Assembly: GCA_947579605.1 (NCBI GenBank)
Contig: OX388312.1
Location: 23,397,313-23,461,312, forward strand
DNA length: 64,000 nt
Direction: 5' to 3'
DNA from: Athripsodes cinereus
Taxonomy: Eukaryota; Arthropoda; Insecta; Trichoptera; Leptoceridae
Shown here one piece after another: positions 54,852 to 64,000 of the stretch. The position numbers and the translations under genes are program-made. The notes under the pieces are model-generated. The model ran no database searches and was not told where the DNA came from. It saw only the letters and a program-made list of their open reading frames with translations. The first letter of the stretch is position 1. The number at the start of each line of letters is the position of its first letter.

Positions 54852-55235
54852 GATTGAAGTTCGTAAAGACTTCTCCGGCTACGTAGGTAGGCGGAGGATC
54901 CGCAAATAAGCGAATCTTTCCCAGCCCAAGAACACCCTGCTTCAGGAGGCGATCTAGACTATAGGACACGGAAAACCCTAAATAAACTAAGATCTGGTGT
55001 AGGAAACTGCCGTGACAATAGAGAGCGATGGGGCTTCCTACAAGAAGAGTCCGGAGGATGTGACTGTGGGCAGTACAGACCATGCCACACTTGTTGGAGT
55101 GCCATTGTGCCCTGTGACATGCACTATGGAGAATATTTTTGACGCATCTCCACCTGCTGTGCGTTTTGCACAGTACTGGAGATCAGTTTGATTGGTTTTT
55201 TTCTGGATTTCGACACGATAAATTAATAATTTTTA
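54852..55235 (+). mobile_element. LINE-C copy, 5'-truncated
   Basis: Plus-strand coding relic: TLNKLRSGVGNCRDNRERWG, FLQEESGGCDCG, then a one-base deletion (TGTGGGCAGTAC versus the TGTGGTGCAGCAC of 14538-14835) that shifts frame inside the zinc motif. The end CAGTACTGGAGATCAGTTTG and the 3' UTR ATTTCGACACGATAAATTAA match the 14.5-kb copy, so the two define the 3' half of this family. Confidence 0.8.
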
Positions 55236-56791
55236 TGACAAAGTAGAGACGACAAGCATATTTATCACAAAACGGCGCAAACTAAGTTGTCTAGAATATT
55301 ATTATTAAATTCATTACATGCAATATCTTCACTAATTACCCAAGTAATGCATACTGGCTTGATGATGTTAATTGAAATATGATTGTGTATAACATTTAAA
55401 ATAAGATTGATGCAGACAACAAAACTGTCTGGAGAAAAAAATTATTTGATTATAAAAAATTATACACAATAACTAATATAATATTATAAATACCTCATTC
55501 TCTGTACATTTACATTTGGTATATTTTTCGTTACAAAATATTTCGAATATAAAAAATATCTACACGAACACAAATAATAAAAGATACCTACCTACCTAGA
55601 TAAATGTTCGTAATACATAAGTACCTAAACGATTTTTTGACAGTGTCCGTAAAAGTAAAACGAACGTAACAAAGCGATGGTCATGTCAGACGTGAATATA
55701 TTTTAGACAATAAACAATAAATAATTATATTATCCTTGTTTCGGAACAGACGGACGTTCGTCTTCCTGATTTATTGTGTAAATTATTATTTTGTACTTTG
55801 AACTACTACTGTATTCACATAAATATTCTAAACTAAGGCTCGCATTTACACTTAATGTCTTGCTTTTGACCACACTAACAACTCTGTAGGTTTCAAGTAT
55901 ACATAACGAACATAATATTTACTTACAACGATATTTTTATATGTTTGCTCTTTACATACTCCACTTGACATTAACCATATACAATGTATTTAGTTTATAT
56001 CAGAAGGTGCGTTACAAAATTTTTCTTTTTCTCTGCGATGTCAAGACTCCACCATTGTAGGTGATAAATATTTTTTCTTATTTCTATTAACCTCTCCATT
56101 GTTTTATGTAATTATTTTCCATATTTCTTTACTCGTTCATTTTTTGCTAATGTGTTTTCTACATATCTTATTGGTTATAAATATTGGTCTTACTGAAGAC
56201 ACGATTTCTTCAATTGAACCACAGAGCATTTGATATTGTTAATATAAATTGAATTTCCTAATTCCAATGCAAAGTTATCATGGATAATACAGTTAAGTCG
56301 GAAATAATATGTACATTCGACTTGTGAATATTCATTTAGATAGTTTCCCTTTTGCTTGTCTGGTAAATTTATCCATAGCGAATATAGAAACATGGAAAGG
56401 TTTATAAAACGAAATCACATATTAGTAAAATATATCTTTTCCTTAAATAAATACAATAATTCAAGGTGTCATACATAGTTACGATTACTAATAACTTGTA
56501 TGAAAAGCTCTATGCTCTTATCATGCTTGACCCATGGGATTGTAGATCATGAAAATTATAGAAAGATTATTAAATTACGAACTAAACCTTTTGACCAATT
56601 ACCACTAAATACACTCGAACTTTCAAACATCAGATACATTACATTTATATTATATTTATGTTGGTGTACTTCAGCATATTAAATTAGTACGGGCACAAGA
56701 GATACATGACTGTGTTTAACAAACATACAAAATGTTGTAAGTACAAATAAACTAACTTATATACCTACCTACCTACGATTAAGCATAATAT
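55236..56791. other. AT-rich DNA, no feature seen
   Basis: About 1.55 kb without a supported gene or repeat. Confidence 0.4.
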
Positions 56792-56802
56792 ATAAACTAA
56801 TT

Positions 56803-59800
56803 TTGGCCTTTGTTGTTCAAATGTTCATGTTATTTCAATGACATTGCACATTCAAACATTGGCCTAGATTAAAAGTAATCTCTCAATTTTTACGTTATGG
56901 TTTCAAGGCAGTTCAGTCTTGAGCCTCCACTGAGAATTACAACAATCAGGTAGGATGGAGCCGTCCTTTCCCCGGGCCTCGGTATCGTTGGGCTTGTCTC
57001 CCAACATACTTAAAGTGACCGACTGCAAACAGAAACAGGATAAAGCCTCGGACACTTGGACCTCTACAGGGGAGGGGTCCATTTACATGTAGCCCCCCTG
57101 ACCATAAGAACTTGGACCGAATAAGGAAATTGAAAATCGGAACATACAATGCGAGGACGCTGAGGCATGACAAGGAGTTGGTTGCCGCCAAGATAGCGAG
57201 TGACTATGGGTTAGACCTGCTAGGTGTGTCTGAGGCACGTCTTTTGGATTGTGGTAGGAGTGAGGCGGGGAACTATTCCATGATTCACTCTGGCCACAAG
57301 ACAAAACACAAGCATGGTGTCGCCTTGCTAATGAGCAAACGGGCCGCCGGCTCGCTTCTTGATTGGGAACCCATCTCCGACAGGCTACTACGCGCCTCGT
57401 TTAGGGCAACGGGTGACCCGTTGACGGTACTTTTGTGTTATGCCCCCACAGAGGATGCGGAGGGGACGGTCAAGGACAGTTTTTATGACTGTCTGGCAGC
57501 CGTCACATCCAAAATTCCTAAAAGGCATAGGATCGTTGTGATGGGCGATTTCAATGCCAAAGTAGGCAACGACCCACTAAACGGTCCTGGCGTAATGGGG
57601 GGGCATGGCATGGGGGTGCTAAATGACAACGGCTCCCGTCTTATAGAATACGCAACACTCCAAGGACTCCTTATTGGAGGAACACTGTTTCCTCACAAGG
57701 ATATCCACAAATACACGTGGACCTCACCTGATGGACGTACCAGAAACCAAATTGACCATCTTTTGGTTAAGGCCCGAGACCGCTCTGATCTACAGGATGT
57801 CAGGACATTTCGTGGAGCGGACCTGAAAACGGATCATGAGCTCCTTGTCGGAGCCATGAAGCTAAGGTTCAATAAATTTGCAAGACCAGCTGCACCGCGA
57901 GTGTTTGACGTCTGTGGGTTGGGGAATATTCGGTCTCGCATGAAGTATGAGGCTGAGCTGCACCAAGGATTTGAACTCTCTCGGTATCTTTCCGATACTG
58001 ACTCAGTAGAGTCGGCCTGGGAGGAGTTCCGGAGAGTAGTGAAGGCTGCAGCGGTTGCGTCCATTGGGTTCAAAGAGAGGAACAAACCACCATGGATGTC
58101 TATGGAGTCCTGGGGATATATTCAAGATCGCCAAAAAGTCAAGATACTCAGAGATGCTGAAAAGTCCCCTACGAAACTGGAGGCCCTAAGAAATTCGTAC
58201 AGAGAGCTAGACCGCCTGGTAAAGCACTCTGTGCGCAAAGACAGACGACGTGATGTCGAAGCCAAAATACAGCTTGCACAAACTGCCGCGGCCAGGAATG
58301 ACTCGAAGACTCTCTTTGAAATTACCCGCATGTTGGGAGGAAGAGGTCAGAATAAGACTGCTGACTCAATTAATGATAGCAGTGGAAACCTGATCTCTGC
58401 CCCTGACTTAGTAAGAGGAAGATGGAGAGAACACTTTGAGTTCATTCTAAACCGACCGGACCCCTCCTCACCTTTTGATGTTGGCAATGAGGATAGCGAC
58501 CTAGATATCCCACAGGTATCTGGGATAGCCGAAACCCCCCCAACACATGAGGAGATTGAGGCAGCTGTAAAAAGGCTAAAAAACAACAAGGCCCCAGGTG
58601 AAGATGGAATCCACGCAGAGCTCCTTAAGTATGGCATGAATGCGCTTATCCACCCACTGTACCATCTCTTTAACAAGGTGTGGAATGAGGAGCTCTGCCC
58701 GAAAGATTGGAGAAATGGATCCATCGTGACACTTTTCAAGAAGGGAAACCCACAGGAATGCGGAAATTACCGTGGCATCACACTACTTAGTGTGCCTGGT
58801 AAAGCTCTCTCACAAATCATATTGAGTCGCATTCAAAAACCAGTGTTGGCATCTCTGAGAAAGCAACAATGCGGGTTTGTACCTGGCAAGTCCTGTGCGG
58901 ACGCAATTTTTTGTGCCAGATGTGTACTCCAACAGTCGCAAGAGTTCAACTCACCGCTTGCATGTTGCTTCATTGACTACGAAAAAGCTTTTGACAGCCC
59001 CCACAGACCAACCATATGGAAAATACTGGCCGCGTATGGCATCCCGCCCAAGGTGGTTACCATGATCAAAGCCCTGCATATGGACTCTGAATGTTCTGTC
59101 AGAACATCAAGTGGTCCAACTGACACCTTCAGGATCACCACTGGAGTCCGGCAGGGCTGTATATTGGCACCTTTTATCTTTGCCATAATTATGGACTACC
59201 TGCTCAGAAAATCTATTCTGGGCCCTGGCGGTGTGCCTTTATCACAGCGTGAAAACAGTGAGACGTCTGTGGGAGTGCTGCACGATCTTGAATATGCGGA
59301 TGATCTAGCCCTTTTTGATACATCTGTGGACGGATTACAGTGCAACGCTAATGCTCTTTATGAAAATTCCTTGCGCCTTGGCCTTCGTATCAACGCTGGT
59401 AAAACGGAGTACATATGTAATAGTACATGCACGAGTACTCACACCCCACTAATGGTTGGCAACTCCCAAATATCTCAGGTTAGTAAATTCAGGTACCTGG
59501 GAGCAACCATAACGCCAGAGGGTGATCTCCGGTCGGAATTACCAATCCGCATAGGAGCAGCTAGCGGGGCTTTCAACAACATGAACAAAGTTTGGAAGGC
59601 GTCTGGACTCAGCATCAGGACAAAATGTCGCTTGTTCAATGCGTGCATCATCCCAATCCTTCTATATGGCTGCGAGTCTTGGCACTTAACCAAGGCTCAA
59701 GAGCGGAAGATACTAAGCTTTGAAAACAAGTGTCTTAGAAGGATTTTGGATGTCAGATGGTATGAACATGTTACAAATGATGCTGTGCGCCGGCGCACCC

Positions 59801-60101
59801 AGCAGAGACCTGTAATCTCCGTAATACAAGAGAGACGATGGTCCTGGCTGGGACATGTTTTGAGAATGCCCAATGATAGTTGGCCAAAAAGAGCACTGTT
59901 TTTCCGTCCGCAGGGGTTCCGTCGGCCCGGGCGTCCCTCTTTCACAATACACCGTTCCTATGACAACGATATCAGAGCGCAAGGAATGTCGTGGGAAGAG
60001 GTGACGCAATTGGCACAGAGACGCTCTGAATGGAGGAGGCTGGTTTCTGCCCTGTGCTCCCGAGAGGAGCGTTGAGGGCGATGATGATGATGATGATGAT
60101 G
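56803..60101 (+). mobile_element. RTE-type LINE, near-complete, 11-bp TSD
   Basis: An element of about 3.3 kb with one endonuclease/RT frame and a (ATG)n tail (60079-60101). ATAAACTAATT at 56792-56802 and 60102-60112 is a likely TSD. The first ~100 bp (56803-56905) are AT-rich like the flank, so the true 5' end may instead be near 56905, where base composition rises sharply and the TSD would then be coincidental. One frame, no RNase H and a microsatellite tail are the marks of RTE. Relatives in the window are at 976 and 36238. Confidence 0.85.
57112..60075 (+). CDS. RTE endonuclease-reverse transcriptase
   Basis: A frame without stops from 57019 to 60075; the given start is TTG, since no in-frame ATG precedes the endonuclease motif KIGTYNARTL (57130). 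The first in-frame ATG, at about 57280, would delete the endonuclease N-terminus. Endonuclease residues ~5-245: TYNART, GVSEARL, GDFNAKVGND (~144) and TDHELLVG (~240). RT ~480-760: CGNYRGITLLSVPGK, FIDYEKAFDSP (~621), GVRQGCILAPFIF (~677), EYADDLALF (YADD ~728). The C-terminal domain has YLGATITPEGDL, LLYGCESWHL, RRWSWLGHVLRMPNDSWPKR and GFRRPGRPSF. The ~990-residue length is normal for RTE. All catalytic motifs look intact; the missing AUG is the only visible defect. Confidence 0.88.
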   Translation: MDRIRKLKIGTYNARTLRHDKELVAAKIASDYGLDLLGVSEARLLDCGRSEAGNYSMIHSGHKTKHKHGVALLMSKRAAGSLLDWEPISDRLLRASFRATGDPLTVLLCYAPTEDAEGTVKDSFYDCLAAVTSKIPKRHRIVVMGDFNAKVGNDPLNGPGVMGGHGMGVLNDNGSRLIEYATLQGLLIGGTLFPHKDIHKYTWTSPDGRTRNQIDHLLVKARDRSDLQDVRTFRGADLKTDHELLVGAMKLRFNKFARPAAPRVFDVCGLGNIRSRMKYEAELHQGFELSRYLSDTDSVESAWEEFRRVVKAAAVASIGFKERNKPPWMSMESWGYIQDRQKVKILRDAEKSPTKLEALRNSYRELDRLVKHSVRKDRRRDVEAKIQLAQTAAARNDSKTLFEITRMLGGRGQNKTADSINDSSGNLISAPDLVRGRWREHFEFILNRPDPSSPFDVGNEDSDLDIPQVSGIAETPPTHEEIEAAVKRLKNNKAPGEDGIHAELLKYGMNALIHPLYHLFNKVWNEELCPKDWRNGSIVTLFKKGNPQECGNYRGITLLSVPGKALSQIILSRIQKPVLASLRKQQCGFVPGKSCADAIFCARCVLQQSQEFNSPLACCFIDYEKAFDSPHRPTIWKILAAYGIPPKVVTMIKALHMDSECSVRTSSGPTDTFRITTGVRQGCILAPFIFAIIMDYLLRKSILGPGGVPLSQRENSETSVGVLHDLEYADDLALFDTSVDGLQCNANALYENSLRLGLRINAGKTEYICNSTCTSTHTPLMVGNSQISQVSKFRYLGATITPEGDLRSELPIRIGAASGAFNNMNKVWKASGLSIRTKCRLFNACIIPILLYGCESWHLTKAQERKILSFENKCLRRILDVRWYEHVTNDAVRRRTQQRPVISVIQERRWSWLGHVLRMPNDSWPKRALFFRPQGFRRPGRPSFTIHRSYDNDIRAQGMSWEEVTQLAQRRSEWRRLVSALCSREER

Positions 60102-60112
60102 ATAAACTAATT

Positions 60113-61584
60113 ATTATTTAAACTTTCTTTCAACCCAGCTTCATCGAGAAATTAGTCGTCATCGACTTTTACCGAAAAGGTTGCATTCATAAAGCATATA
60201 TTCGTTATATATTAAAAGCCCCGCTAATATTAAGCTTGGTAAGAGCAATAATAATTTTAGAGGTAGGTATTTATTTAAAGCTGTAATATTTCACACCGTC
60301 TGTAATAATTTCGGTAATTAATAAAATACATTGCCAGAGAAAGAAATAAGCAAGTTCTTCAAGCTAGAGTGCCTAGGGATCTTTGGAAGATTTACCTATG
60401 CGGGTTCATGACCATCTAGGACTAGTGAAAAAATATGGGATAAATGTATGTACCTATGTTAAGTTTTTTTCATTACTCAAAAACTAGTTCGATGGATGCA
60501 AATTTATAAAGAATTTATTGATTTTCCTGTTATCTTTTTGGTAAATGTCTCTTAAGGGAATAAATAGTATTTCAAAAGAAAGTATGGTATCTATTTAATT
60601 TTAATATTTTAGTTAACACTTATCTATATACATTTGATATTGATTTCATCTATTTTTTTTTAGATTTTATATTATGACGTGAATAATATGTCCAAGAATT
60701 GATAAATTGTACAGTGTCTTTGAGTTTCGGCACGTAACGGGCATTTTAATGTTGTTTTAAAAATATAAAAACAAACATGCTTGTGAACTAACTTAAATAT
60801 ACAATTATTGAGTGGAGTAGTTTGGATGAAGGGATTTGAAAATTTTGCTCATTTTCCCATTGGACGGACCTTCAAATTGCATATATTATTATATCGTTAG
60901 CTTAATCCTATATGGTGCTATTATTAGTATATAGTAGGAACTAAACATTTTCATTAAAAGTTCATTAGGGCCTGGTAGTACGCACTTATTCCTAGGCGCC
61001 ATGTGTAGCATTTGCCATGCCACACTTAATCTAATGAAAATTACCGTAATAATCAAAGTTTTTCGATAGATAGTAGACTCATTCTATATTTAGGCAGTTA
61101 TCACATACAAAGAGCATCTTTAGTAGACAGGGAAGGTATTTTATGTGTTTTTTTTTTGTTCTGTCAAATATAATATTAAGGATGGCTAAATAACGGAGAT
61201 CACTCTGAGCACACTATACGAGACAGAATGATGATAGAATGATTATAATGGTTAAGATCCTCAGAGCTGAAGGAAAGACGGAAAAGTTTGATGAATCAAG
61301 AAGTTTTCTTGTTATAAGTTATTCAATTGATAATTTAAGTAATCAGTGATTGAACAGATTACGAGTTCGTTAATCTTTTATTCACCTGGGAAGAACAATT
61401 CTACCTTATCTTCTACGGAATAATAAATAACATAAATGTTATTATTCAGAGAGGAGCTGTGCGTTGTTACTTTCATGATAAATTGACCAACTTCTCCTTG
61501 AAAATATCTTCCTTAATAGAATATTCAATATTGATGTTTAATATTTTGGTTGGCTTCCACGTATTACACACATTGATGTAAGAT
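60113..61584. other. AT-rich DNA, no feature seen
   Basis: About 1.5 kb, no supported gene. Confidence 0.4.
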
Positions 61585-61975
61585 ATAAACGGAATAAATG
61601 CTGCGGAGATACGATCACTGAGAAGAATGGTTGGTAAAATGATATTTCGAGATTTAGCGGATGCGAGAAGAATGTTGCAGATAGAATGCGTACCTATAAT
61701 AATTTAGTTACATAGGTTAGGTTAGAATAAGTAAGTTGCATTGTTTTGAAAGAGTGAAAGAGTGTGCATTTATTTGATTTAGGGGGGTGTGAGAAAGCAC
61801 AGATGCCTAAGAACAACTTGATTAAAGCAGGTGGCTAAAATTATAAAGGACAGCCGGGTGTTAATATAAGAGAGAAAGGCATGCACAGATGAGAAATTCT
61901 ATGAAAGAAAATGTTGGGTTTTCTCTGACTACTCCATTTAGGATACAGCGTGATGGTATGGCACAGTATGTAAGA
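61585..61975 (+). mobile_element. diverged RTE-A/B copy
   Basis: GCTGCGGAGATACGATCACT, GAGAAGAATGGTTGGTAAAA (equivalent to EMRSLRRM.GK), GGGGGTGTGAGAAAGCACAG, GAGAAATTCTATGAAAG, TTCTCTGACTACTCCATTTA and GATACAGCGTGATGGTATGG follow RTE-A order but with many indels. About 35% of the expected span is missing. The oldest-looking RTE copy in the window. Confidence 0.62.
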
Positions 61976-62494
61976 CGTATCAACGTAGGCGTAATATCTT
62001 CTAACTATATGATTAAATTGAAGTTTCACTTACTTCCTTATTTGTAAGCAATACATAATATCATCAACATCAATATCTCGTTAGTAACACAATATGCGAC
62101 GGAACAAAATTCATACCTACTACAAATCTTAGAGTTAATTTTATACTGATTATAATTATTTCACTCTGTTTCAAGTATATCTAGTAACCTCAAACCGTAA
62201 TTTAAAAAACTGTAGAAATACTGCAATATGATTTGTTTTCAAATCTTTTCAGTAGGTTTTACAATATCCTGTGAAAATAAACATTCGTATAACATGATGT
62301 ATACTATTCTACATCTTTAGTTCAGAGGAAACGTTTGAAACACGTCATGAATGTCTTGTTTTCATAGCATAGAGAGGACAAACCATATAACCTACACACA
62401 TAAAGTTTGCGTACTGGTTACATTACATTATCTTTCTTTTACAAATATAAGTATCAAAAAGGGGATATCGAGTTTGTGGTTGAACAAACTTCTA
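61976..62494. other. no feature seen
   Basis: AT-rich. Confidence 0.35.
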
Positions 62495-62905
62495 TATAAT
62501 AATAATAAACTTTATTGTACAAAATATTTCTATAAAAATAAAAAGGTTACAACATGGTATAAACGAATAATTTTGCACAATGGGCGAGTTTATCACATGG
62601 ACGCGATATCTTCCAACTTCTTCTTCTTCTTCTTCAAGTGCCTTGTCGGGTCCCCCCAACGTTGGCGATCACCTCGGTGAACATGCCTCTGTCCTGCGCT
62701 GCTCGGAACAACTCTTCCACACTTCGGATGCCGATCCCCTCCCTTATGTTTCGCAGCCAGGACATCTGTCTCCTACCGGGACCTCGGCGTCCCTCAATTT
62801 TCCACTTCAATATCAGTTGGAGAAGGTGGTATTTTTCTCCACGTTGAACATGCCCCAGATGTGAAACCTGCAATGACAGCAATCTTCCAACTACCCAAAA
62901 TATAT
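62495..62905 (-). mobile_element. GGCGAG-family short retroelement, split by LINE-S
   Basis: The right remnant (62893-62905) and left part (62495-62618) form one short element read on the minus strand: GTAGTTGGAAGATATCGCGT, GTGATAAACTCGCCCATTGT, then TGTACAATAAAGTTTATTAT with a (ATT)n tail. The interruption at TCTTCCAACT carries a 10-bp TSD. Confidence 0.78.
62619..62882 (-). mobile_element. LINE-S 3' fragment, 10-bp TSD
   Basis: Bounded by TCTTCCAACT (62609-62618, 62883-62892). The minus strand encodes LQVSHLGHVQRGEKYHLLQL, ILKWKIEGRRGPGRRQMSWL, RNIREGIGIRSVEELFRAAQ and DRGMFTEVIANVGG, then a (GAA)n tail (62619-62636). About 60 bp longer at the 5' end than the copy at 30760-30967. Together they define the 3' end of the family. 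Confidence 0.9.
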
Positions 62906-63094
62906 ACCTAATCAGTGAATAAATTATTGCATTGTATTTTTATAGTATTAACGGGCCATTTCCGTATATTCAAATTTTCAATCATGGAAAAATATTATAT
63001 TATTATGAAAGATCGTGAAATATAATCAATTTATTGAAAACGTACATATAAATAATTAATTTATTGTTACTTATTTATGACTATTATTAGATGG
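62906..63094. other. no feature seen
   Basis: AT-rich. Confidence 0.3.
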
Positions 63095-63222
63095 AAGAAA
63101 TCGCTATATAGTGATAATCTCGCTACTGCACATCATCACATTTTTTCTTATGTTAACTGCTCTGTTGATTTCGTTATATGAATGATGCTGTGCAATAAGA
63201 ATAAAATAAATAAATAAAAAAA
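63095..63222 (+). mobile_element. possible LINE 3' end, (AATA)n tail
   Basis: ATGAATGATGCTGTGCAATA, AGAATAAAATAAATAAATAA and an A-rich end look like an insect LINE 3' end with AATAAA and a simple tail. No coding part or TSD was found. Confidence 0.4.
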
Positions 63223-64000
63223 TTAAATATCAATACCTACGTTCACATTGCTAGGGAAAACTTATTTAGAGTCGCGTAAAAATAGTTGTTTCAGTCGAAA
63301 TTTCCATCATACGAGTAAAACTATAACAAAATCATAGTGATGTTTGTTCATTTAACATAAACATCATTTAGTACATATTTTAATAACATCATTTTTATGC
63401 TAAGCATTGGTGAGCTTAATGACTATAAAATATTTAGTATACAGATTCAATATACACAAGTGTATAGGGATACAGTATTTACGAGTTTATTTATTAATGT
63501 CATAAAATAAAATTATGATTTATATCGTATATGGGTACTTGTAAAAAACGTATTATACCGTGCTCGTATTAAAATGCACCTCCCAGTGTAAATTCTTCTT
63601 TATTATACCTGTTAAATTATTTATGGCGTTTTGTTGAGGAAATGAAACGATTCCGCAAACTGTGTTTTTTTTTCACCATCTCTGGCTATTTTGAATAAAT
63701 ATTATTATTTTTAAATATGCTCAAAAAACAAATGCTTAAAGAAATATTTTTCTGTACCTATTCATGTTTATATTTATATCTCCTCACATTTTTCTTAATA
63801 AAAAAAATTGTCGAACCATTTCGCAAGAAACGTTAGATGTTGCATCTATCTTGAAGAGATGAACAAGATATTTCTTGAACTACAAAATCTGGGAAAGAAG
63901 ATTTAAAAGATTTCAAGGAAAAACGACACAAAAGGGAATATGTGAAGAATTTAATAAAAATTGAAAAAAAAAACATTTCAAATAGTGTGGTACATTAATT
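63223..64000. other. no feature seen
   Basis: AT-rich sequence to the window end, with no supported gene. Confidence 0.4.

Overview
The window looks like non-genic (intergenic or intronic) DNA from an insect, most likely a moth or butterfly. The basis is AT-rich sequence with very frequent TAGGTA/ACCTAC words and a mix of I-like, RTE-like and CR1/Jockey-like LINEs, hAT elements and tRNA-derived SINEs, as in lepidopteran genomes. I cannot name the species. I found no convincing host gene: every long reading frame belongs to a retrotransposon, and most short ones overlap repeats or lack any recognisable motif.

Two elements are essentially complete. An I-superfamily LINE (2862-8486, plus strand) has a 462-nt leader, ORF1 with three zinc knuckles, ORF2 with endonuclease, reverse transcriptase and RNase H, a 34-nt poly(A) tail and a 12-bp target-site duplication (TSD). 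An RTE-type LINE (about 56803-60101, plus strand) has one uninterrupted endonuclease/RT frame, a (ATG)n tail and an 11-bp TSD, but no AUG at the expected start.

Layout: 1-2.85 kb, RTE fragments in AT-rich DNA; 2.85-8.5 kb, the I-like LINE; 11.7-12.0 kb, a small hAT MITE; 12.23-16.72 kb, a four-level nest (RTE 3' end, hAT, CR1/Jockey-like LINE, two short retroelement fragments); 18-31 kb, scattered 5'-truncated LINEs, a foldback MITE, a 54-bp-arm palindrome and a hammerhead-like motif; 33.1-34.7 kb, a hAT-like element with an internal minisatellite; 35-42.5 kb, RTE relics, a hAT MITE in a palindromic target and a SINE piece; 42.5-50 kb, relics of a TAG-tailed family and a tRNA-SINE; 51.1-54.1 kb, two hAT-like elements, one carrying a SINE; 54.8-60.1 kb, LINEs including the intact RTE; 60-64 kb, RTE and short-retroelement relics, one nested with a 10-bp TSD.

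The elements do not form a pathway. They interact as a stratified record: the LINEs could supply the machinery that mobilises the SINEs and tails, the hAT-like elements lack visible transposase and would depend on one elsewhere, and many insertions can be ordered in time from exact TSDs. Family names used here: RTE-A (TATAG-rich tail), RTE-B ((ATGT)n tail), RTE-G (the intact 57-60 kb family), T family ((TAG)n tail), LINE-C (C-terminal CDCG...HLLECP), LINE-S (C-terminal SWLRNIRE, GAA tail), GGCGAG family (short, tail-only). These are local labels, not database names.
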